A stretch of DNA of 64,000 nt from Clarkia xantiana subsp. parviflora (GCA_036873135.1 JAPTYO010000024.1:1054001-1118000); one strand, 5' to 3'; positions 45,226-56,352 are shown, counted from the first letter of the stretch. The notes: generated from the sequence alone by a model not told the origin. Numbers and translations: made by a program.

Positions 45226-46307
45226 AATGACTTCTACCCGATCGATGGCTGGCAAGCAAAAGAAGAGACAAGGACAATCCGGCGGTTCCCGTCACCCTGC
45301 TAGAACTCTGAATTCAGGGCCACCGGAGCGCACTGTTGATCAGATTGATCCCCCCTGCTGTTTCCCAAACAAGGGGGCATCATGATGATCGTGAAGATTC
45401 CATTCGAAACTCATCGGAGAGCCGGGAAGAGATCCCAAGGAGGGACCAGGATGCACCTGCAAAGCCGGACTTGGCAAAGGCTGTGATGGATGCCATGCCA
45501 GTATTTTTGGAAGCTTTGGAGGCTCTCCTTGACCGAAGGGAGGCCGCCAGGAAGAAGGAGGAGGAGTTGCCTCCGCCTCCGCCGATGGAGAATCGGGACG
45601 GGCAGGAGGCCCAACCCGAGCACCAGGATAAGGGCAAGGAGCCAGCCCAGTCGGAGCAGTTCGTGATTGATGGGCCTGGACCGGTGCAACATAGGACCAT
45701 CCCTCTCAATGGCCCTATCACCCCCGACCAGGTGGTGAAGATCGTGAACATTTGCATGGGAGACCAGAAGAAAATGATGTCGGAGCTGAGGGATCGATCC
45801 ACTCATCCCTTTGTCCCCCGATTGGTGAACACCACGGCCCCGCCAGGGCTGGGTATCCCGACATTCAAGGAGTATGATGTCGAGGGAGATCCAGTTCGCC
45901 ATGTCCAGAAGCATGTCATGGCTTGTCTAGGAAGAGCCCAGAATGATGATATAGTGTGCGTTTTGTTTCCATGCACACTTGGTGAGAGGGCCCTGACGTA
46001 GTTCTTCAGCCTCCCCCCAGGATGCATCTCTAGCTGGACCCATATGCATGATCGCTTCATCCAGCAATACCAGGGCCGTTGGCGTCTCCTGAAAAGCGCG
46101 AGGTCCCTGGCTGAGGTGGTACAGAGGCCCGACGAATCTCTGGCGCATTACTACAAGAGGTACACTGCCAGCGTGGCCGAGATTGATGAGGAAATGTCGG
46201 AGGGAGAGACCATCCGCACCTTCATTCGGAACCTGACTGCACCGTATGGTTCCGACTTGATGCACAACGTGGCTGAGAAGGCTGTGTGGAACATGGAGGC
46301 GCTGTAG
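45226..46307 (+). pseudogene. gag: E gag, matrix-capsid part
   Basis: It starts MTSTRSMAGKQKKRQGQSGG at 45226; a frameshift near 45370 leads to the main frame 45336-46001. The conserved helix is AMPVFLEALEALLDRREAA. The capsid segment has PFVPRLVN, GIPTFKEYDVEGDPVRHVQK and FPCTLGERALT, followed by TAG (45999-46001) where F has Trp. The frame continues open to WNMEAL and a UAG at 46305-46307, the same place as in F. It would have assembled the particle; the first stop and the frameshift inactivate it. Confidence 0.85.
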
Positions 46308-49300
46308 AAGAGGGTGAAGCAGCAAATCGACGTCCAGGAGTCGAAGATAGCTGCCGGAGACCTCGATCCTCCAAAATCAAACAAGGGGAAGCAGTAATTC
46401 AAATCTTCGGACGATCGCAGGAGGAAAGATAAACCCGAGAGCAGTCGGGGTCGTGGCTGTCCCGATCGGAGGGAAGACAAGCGTCCCTCGAAGCAGAACA
46501 ATCGGGAGGACCACTACACTCCCCTCATTTGTTCCATGGGTGCTGTGTTGGCAGTGATGGACCGACAGGGTATCGCCAGGTACCCCCCCGAAGAAGGATG
46601 GAGAGTCCATGGGAGCTCGCACCGATCGTTATTGTCGTTTCCATCGTGCCAACAGTCACGACACCAACCATTGTCGGGAGTTGAAGAAGGAAATTGAGAA
46701 GCTGATCCAGCGGGGGAAGCTTAAGGAATTTGTGGCTGGTCAACGGGGCCGATCCCGTTCCCGGTCCCGATCGCGGTCCCGTTCCCGATCCCGTGGTCGA
46801 TCCCCGAAGAAGGATAAGCCCGAGTCTTCCAATGCCCGTAAGGAGAAGCGGGGGACCATCAATGTGATTCATGGGGGACTTGCTGCGGGAGGAGATACCA
46901 CGGCATCTCGGGAGGTCTATGCTTCTCGGATTCCCATTGCTGTGGTGCTGGGCAAGAGGGCCCGAAATTGGACTCCGAATGAAGAAATGGTGATTCCCTT
47001 CTCAGCGGAGTACCTGATAGGTGTGGAGACCCCGCACGATGATGCTTTGGTCGTGACCCTGAACGTGGATGGGTACGAAATGAAGCGAATCCTGATTGAT
47101 GGAGGGAGCTCCTCTGATATTCTGTTCATGGATGCACTGGAGGCCATGGGAAAAACCAAGAAGGACTTGAAGCCTGCAGACTTCCCGATGGCCGGATTTT
47201 CTGGCTCTACTTCTTACCCGGTGGGGATGATTACTTTACCGGTTGAATTCGGTAGTGGCTGGAAGTCGGAGAAGAGGAACGTGGAATTCGTGGTTATTGA
47301 GTCCGCGGGGACCTATAATGCAATTATCGGGAGGACCACCATCAGACCGCTGGGGGCAGTTGCCTCAACTGTCCATCAGAAGCTGAAGTTCCCGACCGAC
47401 CATGGAATCGGGGAGGTCCAGGGAGATCAGATAGCCTCCAGGATGTGCTACGTCAATGCCACTCGAAGGAGGAATCGGGAGGCTATGAATGTTTTCCAGA
47501 CTGATGCTGATCCCCGAGAGGAGTTTGGGCGTCCCGCCCCGATGGAGGACTTGAAGGAGGTCGAGATCGATGGACCTCAAAGAAAGGTGAAAATCGGGTC
47601 CGCTCTGTCGGAGGAGACGGCCCGAGAACTGATTGATCTATTGAATGAGTTTAAGGAGCTGTCGCCTGGTCCCCGAGCGACATGCCAGGAATCAACCCCG
47701 ATGTAATTACTCACGAGCTGAAGATTGATCCCGCGATCAAGCCGGTCACACAGAGAAGGCGCCCGATGGGTGCAGACAAGAAGATCGCGATCCAGCAAGA
47801 GGTGGGCAGGTTGGTCGATGCTGGATTCATTAAGGAGCACCGATTCCAGACCTGGGTCGCAAACCCAGTCCTGGTGAAGATGAGCAATGGTAAGTGGCGG
47901 ATGTGTGTTGATTTCCGCGACCTGAACAAAGCATTCCCGAAGGATTGCTATCCGCTCCCGAGGATCGACTAGCTGGTGGATGCCACATCGGGACATGAGT
48001 TGCTGAGCTTTATGGATGCATACTCTGGCTACAACCAGATCATGATGTCCAAGGAGGATGCCCCTCACACCGTCTTTTATGCTGATAGTGACATCTATCA
48101 TTATGATGTTATGCCCTTTGGACTAATCAATGCAGGCGCAACTTATTAGAGGATGGTGAAGTTTGAGTGGACTGCCAAGTGATCGATCCATGCCGTTCTT
48201 TGAAGTTCTGAGGGCCAACAAGAAGTTTGAGTGGACTGCCAAGTGCGAGGAGGCGTTCCAGGCACTCAAGCAGCACCTCCGCACCCTCCCGCCATTGGCG
48301 AAGCCCATCCCAGGCGAGCCACTCTATCTGTATTTGGTTGTTTCTGAATTTGCTGTTAGCTCTGTCTTAGTGAAAGTTACAGAGGGTAGCCAAGTCCCCG
48401 TCTATTATGTAAGCAAGGCACTCGCCAAGTCTGAAATGAATTATCCCGCCGTTGAGAAGTATCTTTATGCGTTGATTGTTACTGCTCGGAAGCTGAGGCC
48501 TTACTTCCACGCGCATGAAATTACTGTTTTGACGAATCAGCCCTTGAAACTTTTTTTGAACCGACCTGACGTGTCGGGGAGATTAGTGAAATGGGCAGTC
48601 GAGCTTAGTGAGTTCCGCATTCACTTTGCTCCGAGAACGGCTATCAAGGGCCAGGCGTTGGCGGATTTCATAGCAGAGTCTACAGCCCCCGATCTAGAAG
48701 AAGCGGGCCCTATAGAGGGGGCAACTATGGAAGTCCCGATAACAGAGCAATCAGAACAGCCCGACAAAGAAAATACTTGGGAGATGTACACCGATGGCTC
48801 CTCAAATTATGAAGGATCGGGAGCAGGTTTCGTACTGATACCACCAGACGGAGGCGAGCCCCTCCGATATGCCTTGGCCTTGACATTTAGGGATAACAAC
48901 AATGAAGCTGAATATGAGGCTCTCATCACTGGCCTCAGGATTGCTAAAGGAACGGGAGTTGGTCACTTAAAGGTGAAGTGTGATGCTAGCCTGATCGTGA
49001 ACCAAGTCTAGGGGCGATACGAAGCAAAGAGCCAGATGATGAAAAAGTATCTTCGCGAGGTGCAAACCCTGAAGGAGAGTTTCAAGAGCTTCGATATTGA
49101 GGCGATCCCGAGGGAGGATAATATGGAAGCAGATGCCTTGAGCAAGTTTTCCTTGGGGGCACCCCTTGATGAAAGTTGGAAGGTGCATTTCCGGGAGAAG
49201 GTGATCCTGTCAACCACCGATCAGTCGGAGGTATGTGCCATTGAAATCGGATTGGAGGAGCCCACTTGGATGACCCCGATAGTCGCGTACCTGACTACGG

Positions 49301-49478
49301 GGCAGTCCCCGATGATGAAGTAGCAGCCGGCAAAATACGCCGAATCGCGCCCAATTATGTGATGGTGGACAATCAGCTGTACAAAAAGGGGTATTTAACT
49401 CCTTATCTGAAATTCGTGGCCGAACCCGACACAGGTCAGATGCTTAGAGAAGTGCACGAAGGATATTTGGCTTGTCAT
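46308..49478 (+). pseudogene. pol: E Gag knuckle, protease, RT (deleted core), RNase H, integrase start
   Basis: After the UAG the frame gives KRVKQQIDVQESKIAAG, then the CHHC knuckle (YCRFHRANSHDTNHC, about 46633). The RS repeat is at 46750-46806, and the protease with RILIDGGSSSDI at about 47090. A 1-base loss near 47660 shifts the frame; RT resumes (GKWRMCVDFRDLNK) with stops at 47970 and 48148. At about 48158 RT breaks off after ATY.RMV, and a ~110-codon stretch with YVDD is missing. The first RNase H (48250-48600) and second RNase H (MYTDGSSN, 48785) follow, with a stop at 49009. F is inserted at 49478 within the integrase knuckle (GYLACH). Confidence 0.85.
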
Positions 49479-50175
49479 TGTTGGATCGCGATGGAACTCC
49501 GGTACGAATCTTGACGGCAATCCTAGCTCCTTTGCTCCACGCAATCCTGCAAGAGGGGATAGACCGGGCGGTGACCATGAATCCCTCTCCGATGCTTAAA
49601 TGAGTCTCTCGTATGATTGGCAAGCAACAATCTCAAAAGTATATCAAACTCAACGTAAGTCATCTGAGGTGACCTTCTGCCCTTTTATAGGCAAAAAGGT
49701 GCCTCAGGTACCTGGCGAACCGTTAGGGGTGGTTAGCCCGCGTCCCGCTTATCTCGTACACGATCTCGCGTATCTTAGCCATGCCCCGCGTATCTCGGCC
49801 ACGATCCGTGTATCTTAAACACGTTCCGTATATCTCGGCCACGCCCCGCATATCTTGGCTTTATCCTCTGGTAACGAGTCCCGACTCCCGTCGGGGACTC
49901 CAGAGTTATCTCGTTGTGTCACCGCTCGGGGCCCCTCGTCATCGTGACAGGGCCAATCATTCTCAGGGATTCATCATCGGGGCCTACTTAAAGGCTTCTC
50001 ATCGGGAGCTTCCAGCTCCACTGTCGGGACCGACTCTGTCGGGACCTTACCGTGTCGGGACTCCCTTCGTCGGGACCCTTCTCCTAGGTCGTCTTGAACT
50101 TCATTTTGGGCCTGGTGGGCCTGTTTGCCGTTTCCTCCCTGTTAAAGGGCCTGACGGGTGTAATCAAACCCATCA
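49479..50175 (-). repeat. F 3' LTR (697 bp)
   Basis: Ends tgttggatcgcg and caaacccatca. It holds a degenerate ~25-35-bp repeat (cgtatctcggccacg...ccgtgtatctt, 49750-49860) and several gtcgggac motifs. The TATA box is TATAAAA, minus strand, 49683-49689. Confidence 0.95.
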
Positions 50176-50187
50176 TTTGCCCCCAAG
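50176..50187 (-). other. F polypurine tract
   Basis: The minus strand reads CTTGGGGGCAAA directly before the 3' LTR; the same 12 bases precede the E 3' LTR at 63308. Confidence 0.9.
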
Positions 50188-50520
50188 ACATGAGGGACTT
50201 TTAGTTCATCGTGTCTTTTAACTCCCGACCTCTCGACATCGAAACCGGGGATCTTTCCCTTGGCATAGTCACTCAATACTAGTCTTCTCATTCACGTTTC
50301 CTCGATACCTCGAGGATAGCCAGAAAATCCGAGAAGACTCCTCCAATATTCCTCGATAGTCGGCTCTTCATCGATCATTCACGTTTCATCGGTTGACCTC
50401 CAAGAGTCCGATCCTCCCGCGGTCAATCTTCTAGGATCCGATCATCTTGTTGCGGAGTCTTCTGCCTCAGACCTCGTGGACCCTGCTCCCCTCGACGCTG
50501 CCAAGGATCAAGTTCAATCG
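50188..50520 (+). pseudogene. F accessory ORF remnant (C-terminal end)
   Basis: Antisense to F. From about 50390 it reads ESDPPAVNLLGSD and SDLVDPAPLDAAKDQ, matching the last ~40 residues of the E accessory protein (ESDPPAANL, YLVDPAPLDAAKDQ). The rest of the gene and its promoter are gone, so F moved recently without it. Confidence 0.7.
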
Positions 50521-50529
50521 CTTTATTCC

Positions 50530-51530
50530 ACTTAAGGCGAAACCACGCCACTTAAGGCGACTTAACATCATGCACCACTTAAGGCGACTTTCATCGTGCA
50601 CCACTTAAGGCGACTTTACATCGTGCACCACTTAAGGCGACTTAATATCGTGCACCACTTAAGGCGACTTTCATCGCGCACCACTTAAGGCGACTTTACA
50701 TCGTGCACCACTTAAGGCGACTTAATATCGTGCACCACTTAAGGCGACTTTCATCGTGCACCACTTAAGGCGACTTTACATCGTGCACCACTTAAGGCGA
50801 CTTAATATCGTGCACCACTGAAGGCGACTTTACATCGTGCACCACTTAAGGCGACTTTTCAACTTGCGCCACTTAAGGCGACTTAATATCGTGCACCACT
50901 AAAGGCGACTTTCATCGTGCACCACTTAAGGCGACTTTTCAACTTGCGCCGCTTAAGGCGACTTAATATCGTGCACCACTTAAGGCGACTTAATATCGTG
51001 CACCACTTAAGGCGACTATCATCGTGCACCACTTAAGGCGACTTTACATCGTGCACCACTTAAGGCGACTTAATATCGTGCACCACTGAAGGCGACTTTA
51101 CATCGTGCACCACTTAAGGCGACTTAATATCGTGCACCACTTAAGGCGACTTTCATCGTGCACCACTTAAGGCGACTTTACATCGTGCAACACTTAAGGC
51201 GACTTAATATCGTGCACCACTTAAGGCGACTTTCATCGTGCACCACTTAAGGCGACTTTACATCGTGCACCACTTAAGGCGACTTAATATCGTGCACCAC
51301 TGAAGGCGACTTTACATCGTGCACCACTTAAGGCGACTTTTCAACTTGCGCCACTTAAGGCGACTTAATATCGTGCACCACTTAAGGCGACTTTCATCGT
51401 GCACCACTTAAGGCGACTTTTCAACTTGCGCCACTTAAGGCGACTTAATATCGTGCACCACTTAAGGCGACTTAATATCGTGCACCACTTAAGGCGACTT
51501 TCATCGTGCACCACTTAAGGCGACTTTCTT
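50530..51530 (-). repeat. F tandem array, 26-27-bp unit, ~37 copies
   Basis: Unit ccacttaaggcgacttaatatcgtgca with two other spacer forms (ctttcatcg, ctttacatcg) in recurring order, plus cttttcaacttgcg variants. Sense strand: TGCACGAT...AAGTCGCCTTAAGTGG. It begins right after the integrase stop codon. Confidence 0.95.
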
Positions 51531-53236
51531 CAAGCATGGTGTTTCTTCAAGTGTTCGCCACTAAAAGAATGCTTCAACGTTCTGCCATCGAGGTCTTCCA
51601 ACTTGTACGCATTTGGAGCTAGCATCCCCACGACCTTATAAGGTCCTTCCCATTTTGGTGACATCTTGTTGATTCGATCCAAAAGGGTGAACTCGTTGCG
51701 ACGCCAAACTAGCTCCCTGACGAAGAACTGTCGGAACTTCACTCGCCGATTATGGTACCTGGCCGTCGCTAAGCGCATGCGTGCTTGGACTTCATCGGCT
51801 TCCCACCTTTTCTCTTCAAGTAGGTCCAAGTCCAGGCGTCTTACTTCATCGTTCGTTAGGGGCTCGTAATATCTCATCCGATGGGATGCCACAGCTACCT
51901 CCACAGGAGCGACAGCTTCCGTGCCATAGACAAGACCAAACGGAGTCTCTCCTGTTGATCGTTTGGGTGTCGTTCTAACAGCCCAAAGTACGTTTTCCAG
52001 TTCGTTCAGCCATTTGCCCTTCAAGGCATAGACCCTTTTCTTCAGGCCATCCATCACGATTTTGTTGGCTGATTCCACCTGGCCATTAGTCTGAGCATGG
52101 CGTACGGAGGCGGTCCGATGCTCGACGTTCAGTTCTTCCAGATATTCCCTCACCTGAGAGCCGTTAAACGGTGGGCCATTGTCGCTGATCACCACCTTAG
52201 GAATCCCGTATCTGGACACGATGTGGGTTTTGAGGAACTTGACGATTTGGTTCCCCGTTGTTCTGGCCAATGCCTTCGCCTCTATCCATTTCGAAAAATA
52301 ATCGATAGCTACAAGTAAATACTTACATTGTCCTTGTGCTTGTGGAAGAGGTCCCACCAAGTCGATGCCCCACTGCGCGAAGGGCCAAGCGCTCTTGATG
52401 GATGTCAAGTTGGCAGCCGGAGCCACAATACTCGGGGCGTACCTCTGGCACGCGTCGCATGATCGGACCAACGCCGTTGCTTCTTTGTTCATCGTGGGCC
52501 AATAGTAGCCTAAGTTCAACACCTTCCTCAAGATGGATCGGGCCCCTTCGTGGCAAGCCGCGATCCCCTCATGCATTTCCTTCAGGATTCGTTTGGTGTC
52601 GGGTTCTGCTACACACTTCAGGTACGGAGTCGAGAACCAGCCCTTCTTGTACAGCTGATTGTCCAGCATCACATAATTAGACGCGATCCGACATATCCTG
52701 TCTGCCGCTATTCTATCCTCGGGGATTGCCTCCGTAGCCAGATACGCGACTATCGGGGTCATCCAAGTGGGCTCCTCCTCCGGTTTCGCTTCAACGGTGC
52801 ACACCTGCGTGGGGTCGATGTTTGACAAGATCACCTTCTCCAGGAAGTGCACCTTCCGATTTTCTTCTAAGGGTGCCCCCAAGGCGTCTGCCTCTACGTT
52901 CTCCTCCCTTGGAATAGCCTCGATATCGAAGCTTTTGAAGCTCTCTCTCAGGGTTTGTACCTCTCGCAGATACTTCTTCATTATCGGGCTCTTTGCTTCG
53001 TATCGCCCTTGAACCTGGTTCACGATTAACGCCGCGTCGCACTTCACTCTTAAGTGATCGATTCCAGTGCCTTTTGCGATTTTTAGGCCCGTGATAAGAG
53101 CTTCATACTCCGCTTCATTGTTTGTGGCCTTGAATGTTAAAGCCAAGGCATATCGGAGTGGTTCACCTTCACCCGGTGGTATCAACAAGAAACCCGCTCC
53201 TGATCCGTCTGAACTCGCGGAGCCATCCGTGTACAT
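51530..53236 (-). CDS. pol: F Pol, C-terminal part: second RNase H and integrase
   Basis: The 568-residue frame begins with a ribonuclease H of the plant/archaeal type (D4 in YTDGS, E43 in NNEAEYEAL, D67 in KCDAALIVNQV, D117 in VEADAL), which degrades the RNA template. Integrase follows: HHCC zinc finger H222-x6-H229-x30-C260-x2-C263, then D292 (GIDLVGPL), D352 (SDNGPPF) and E388 (NGQVES), a canonical D-x59-D-x35-E core that joins element DNA to the host chromosome. The C-terminal part (WRRNEF, KMSPKWEGPYKV) resembles a GPY/F module and ends LKKHHA. The frame really belongs to the upstream polyprotein; the triplication at 53128-53582 separates them. The RNase H is 12 nt shorter than in E after VEADAL. 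Confidence 0.93.
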   Translation of the reverse strand: MYTDGSASSDGSGAGFLLIPPGEGEPLRYALALTFKATNNEAEYEALITGLKIAKGTGIDHLRVKCDAALIVNQVQGRYEAKSPIMKKYLREVQTLRESFKSFDIEAIPREENVEADALGAPLEENRKVHFLEKVILSNIDPTQVCTVEAKPEEEPTWMTPIVAYLATEAIPEDRIAADRICRIASNYVMLDNQLYKKGWFSTPYLKCVAEPDTKRILKEMHEGIAACHEGARSILRKVLNLGYYWPTMNKEATALVRSCDACQRYAPSIVAPAANLTSIKSAWPFAQWGIDLVGPLPQAQGQCKYLLVAIDYFSKWIEAKALARTTGNQIVKFLKTHIVSRYGIPKVVISDNGPPFNGSQVREYLEELNVEHRTASVRHAQTNGQVESANKIVMDGLKKRVYALKGKWLNELENVLWAVRTTPKRSTGETPFGLVYGTEAVAPVEVAVASHRMRYYEPLTNDEVRRLDLDLLEEKRWEADEVQARMRLATARYHNRRVKFRQFFVRELVWRRNEFTLLDRINKMSPKWEGPYKVVGMLAPNAYKLEDLDGRTLKHSFSGEHLKKHHA

Positions 53237-53582
53237 CTCCCAGATATTTTCCTTGTTTGGCTGTCCTGATTCCTTGTTTGGCCTTGAATGTTAAAGCCAA
53301 GGCATATCGGAGTGGTTCACCTTCACCCGGTGGTATCAACAAGAAACCCGCTCCTGATCCGTCTGAACTCGCGGAGCCATCCGTGTACATCTCCCAGATA
53401 TTTTCCTTGTTTGGCTGTCCTGATTCCTTGTTTGGCCTTGAATGTTAAAGCCAAGGCATATCGGAGTGGTTCACCTTCACCCGGTGGTATCAACAAGAAA
53501 CCCGCTCCTGATCCGTCTGAACTCGCGGAGTCATCCGTGTACATCTCCCAGATATTTTCCTTGTTTGGCTGTCCTGATTGCT
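53128..53582. repeat. 154-bp triplication in F RNase H
   Basis: The same 154-bp segment starts at 53131, 53285 and 53439 (tgaatgttaaagccaaggca). Copies are almost identical (one base differs, gagccatcc versus gagtcatcc). Each extra copy shifts the frame, since 154 is not a multiple of three, so the polyprotein is cut at the second RNase H. Confidence 0.97.
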
Positions 53583-56346
53583 CTGCCCTCTCTGGTTGTT
53601 CTTCTGTCGGGACCTCCATGGTTGCCCCCTCTACAGGGCCCGGTTCTTCTAGATCGGGGGCAGTAGATTCTGCTATAAAGTCCGCCAATGCCTGGCCCTT
53701 GATTGCCGTTCTTGGAGCAAAGTGTATTCGAAACTCACTGAGCTCTACTGCCCATTTCACCAATCTCCCCGATGCATCGGGTCGGTTCAAAAAATGCTTC
53801 AAAGGCTGGTTCGTTAGCACAGTGATCTCGTGTGCGTGGAAATATGGCCTTAGCTTCCGGGCAGTAATTATCAACGCAAAGAGGTACTTCTCAACGGCGG
53901 GATAGTTCAATTCAGATTTGGCAAATGCCTTGCTTACATAATAGACGGGGACTTGATTACCCTCGACAACCTTCACTAACACGGAGCTAATAGCAAATTC
54001 AGAAACAGCCAAATAAAGGAAGAGCGGCTCGCCTGGAACCGGTTTCGCCAGCGGCGGGAGTGTGCGAAGATGCTGCTTGAGTGCTTGGAACGCCTCTTCA
54101 CATTTGGCGGTCCATTCGAATTTTTTGTTAGCCCTCAAGACTTCAAAAATCGGCATTGATCGGTCGCTGGCTTTGGACAAGAAGCGGTTCATTGCAGCTA
54201 GTCGGCCATTCAGTACTTGCACCTCCCGATGGTTTATCGGAGACTGCATCTCCTCGATTGCCCTCAGCTTCTCAGGGTTCACTTCAATTCCTCTTTGGCT
54301 CACCATGAAGCCCAAAAACTTCCCTGAGTGGACTCCGAAGGCGCATTTCGTCGGGTTCAAGCGAACTTGATGAAGCCTCATCCGCTCAAACGCCATGGTA
54401 AGGTTGTGCACATGATTCTCGGATTGTCGGGACTTCACCAGCATGTCGTCCACGTAAGCTTCCATGGTTTCTCCCAGCATATCCCCAAACAGCTTGTTCA
54501 CCATCCGCTGGTAGGTTGCCCCGGCGTTGATTAACCCGAAAGGCATGACATCATAGTGATAGATGTCGCTGTCTGCGTAAAACGCAGTGTGGGGGGCGTC
54601 TTCCTTGGCCATCTTGATCTGGTTGTAGCCTGAATACGCATCCATGAAGCTCAGCAACTCATGTCCCGACGTGGCATCCACCAGCTGGTCAATCCTCGGG
54701 AGTGGATAGCAATCCTTTGGACAAGCCTTGTTCAAGTCGCGGAAGTCCACGCACATTCGCCACTTTCCGTTAGTCTTCTTCACCAGCACTGGGTTGGCGA
54801 CCCAAGTCTGGAATCGGAGCTCCTTGATGAAATCAGCATCGAGCAACCTGCCCACCTCCTGCTGGATCGCGATTTTCTTATCCGTGCCCATCGGACGCCT
54901 CTTCTGCGTGATAGGCTTGATCGCGGGGTCTATTTTCAGCTCGTGTACGATCACGTCGGGGCTGATTCCTGGCATATCGCTGGGGGACCAGGCAAACAGC
55001 TCCTTGAACTCTTTCAGCAATTCCACCAATTTTTGGGCTGTCTCCTCAGTTAGAGCGGACCCGATCTTCACCTTCCTCTGGGGTCCGTCGATCTCGACTT
55101 CTTTCAGATCTTCTACGGGGGCGGGACGCCCAGACTCTTCTCTGGGGTCTGTGTCTGTCTGGAGGACAGTCATAGCCTCTCGCCTCCTCCTCCGGGTGGC
55201 ATTAACATAGCATTTTCGGGAGGCCACCTGGTCGCCCTTGACCTCCCCGACTCCGTGGTCAGTCGGGAACTTCATCTTCTGGTGTACAGTCGAGGCAACC
55301 GCCATCAGGGGATTGATGGTGGTTCTCCCGATAATTGCGTTGTAGGTCCCCGCAGAATCAACCACGACAAATTCCACATTCCTCCTTTCTGACTTCCACC
55401 CACTACCATACTCCACTGGTAAGGTGATTACTCCCAGCGGGTAGGAAGTTGAGCCAGAAAACCCAACCATCGGGAAGTTTGCTTCCTTCAGATCCTTCTT
55501 CGTCTTCCCCATGGCTTCCAGCGCGTCCATGAATAGAATGTCGGAGGAGCTCCCTCCGTCGATTAGGATTCTCTTCATCTCGAACCCATCTACGTCCAGG
55601 GTTACCACCAGGGCATCGTCGTGCGGAGTCTCCACGCCTATGAGGTCCTCCGATGAGAAGGAGATCACCATCTCTTCCTTCAGGGTCCAGGATCGGGACC
55701 TCTTACCCAGCACCACCGCCGTAGGGATCCTGGAGGCGTAAACCTCTCGAGCAGATGAGGTATCTCCTCCAGCAGCAAATCCTCCATGAATCACGTTGAT
55801 GACTCGTCTTTCTTTGCGAACACCAGATGACTCTGGATCAGTTCTCTTCTTCTTCGGGGACCGGTCGCGGGATCGGGAACGGGACCGCGATCGAGACCGA
55901 GAGCGAGACCTGCAGCGTTTGTCCCCGACGAACTCCTTGAGCTTTCCCTTCTGGATTAGCTTTTCAATCTCCTTTTTCAGCTCCCGACAGTGATTGGTGT
56001 CGTGGCCATTTGCGCGGTGAAATCGACAATAGCGATCTGTGCGGGATCCGAGGAATTCTCCATCTTTCTTCGGGGGGTACCTGGAGATACCTTGTCGTTC
56101 CATGACTGTCAGCACTTCCGCCATGGAGCAGTTGAGAGGAATGTCGAGATCTTCCCGCTTATCCTTCCTTGAAGAACGTCTGTCGTCCCTCCGATCTGGA
56201 CGACATCGATTCTTGCCGCTGTCGGGTTTACCCTTGGGCTTACGATCGTCGAAAGGTTTACTCGACTGCTTCCCTTTATTTGACTTTGGGGGCTCCAGTT
56301 CTCCCGCAGCTATCTTGGACTCCTGGACATCGATCTGTCGCTTCAC
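53323..56346 (-). CDS. pol: F Gag knuckle, protease, reverse transcriptase, first RNase H
   Basis: The 1007-residue open frame continues the gag frame after the UAG (GTG shown as the first codon is internal). In order: basic linker; CHHC knuckle C107-x2-H110-x4-H115-x4-C120; RS repeat at 145-163; aspartic protease with D263-G-G-S-S; RT with FMDAYSGYNQ (D569) and YVDD (631-634). Then come the thumb/connection and a first RNase H (770-885). Its first catalytic Asp (LYLAVSEF instead of a TDAS-type motif) and the later Asp (VLTNQPL instead of TDHKPL) are missing, so it is probably only structural. The second RNase H follows and is cut by the triplication; the last ~60 residues are duplicated out-of-frame text. 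Protease and RT look intact. Confidence 0.93.
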   Translation of the reverse strand: MKRQIDVQESKIAAGELEPPKSNKGKQSSKPFDDRKPKGKPDSGKNRCRPDRRDDRRSSRKDKREDLDIPLNCSMAEVLTVMERQGISRYPPKKDGEFLGSRTDRYCRFHRANGHDTNHCRELKKEIEKLIQKGKLKEFVGDKRCRSRSRSRSRSRSRSRDRSPKKKRTDPESSGVRKERRVINVIHGGFAAGGDTSSAREVYASRIPTAVVLGKRSRSWTLKEEMVISFSSEDLIGVETPHDDALVVTLDVDGFEMKRILIDGGSSSDILFMDALEAMGKTKKDLKEANFPMVGFSGSTSYPLGVITLPVEYGSGWKSERRNVEFVVVDSAGTYNAIIGRTTINPLMAVASTVHQKMKFPTDHGVGEVKGDQVASRKCYVNATRRRRREAMTVLQTDTDPREESGRPAPVEDLKEVEIDGPQRKVKIGSALTEETAQKLVELLKEFKELFAWSPSDMPGISPDVIVHELKIDPAIKPITQKRRPMGTDKKIAIQQEVGRLLDADFIKELRFQTWVANPVLVKKTNGKWRMCVDFRDLNKACPKDCYPLPRIDQLVDATSGHELLSFMDAYSGYNQIKMAKEDAPHTAFYADSDIYHYDVMPFGLINAGATYQRMVNKLFGDMLGETMEAYVDDMLVKSRQSENHVHNLTMAFERMRLHQVRLNPTKCAFGVHSGKFLGFMVSQRGIEVNPEKLRAIEEMQSPINHREVQVLNGRLAAMNRFLSKASDRSMPIFEVLRANKKFEWTAKCEEAFQALKQHLRTLPPLAKPVPGEPLFLYLAVSEFAISSVLVKVVEGNQVPVYYVSKAFAKSELNYPAVEKYLFALIITARKLRPYFHAHEITVLTNQPLKHFLNRPDASGRLVKWAVELSEFRIHFAPRTAIKGQALADFIAESTAPDLEEPGPVEGATMEVPTEEQPERAEQSGQPNKENIWEMYTDDSASSDGSGAGFLLIPPGEGEPLRYALALTFKAKQGIRTAKQGKYLGDVHGWLREFRRIRSGFLVDTTG

Positions 56347-56352
56347 CCTCTT

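Noticed and set aside
45380..45914. Antisense ORFs of 140 and 167 residues opposite E gag
   Set aside because: They are shadows of the gag frame; sense frame carries the conserved Gag motifs and matches F.
50530..51530. CRISPR-like regular array
   Set aside because: Units are contiguous with repeated, not unique, spacers, in a plant retrotransposon 3' region; it is a tandem array.
53288..53905. Plus-strand ORF of 205 residues across the triplication
   Set aside because: Shadow of the F RNase H frame, lengthened by the repeat.
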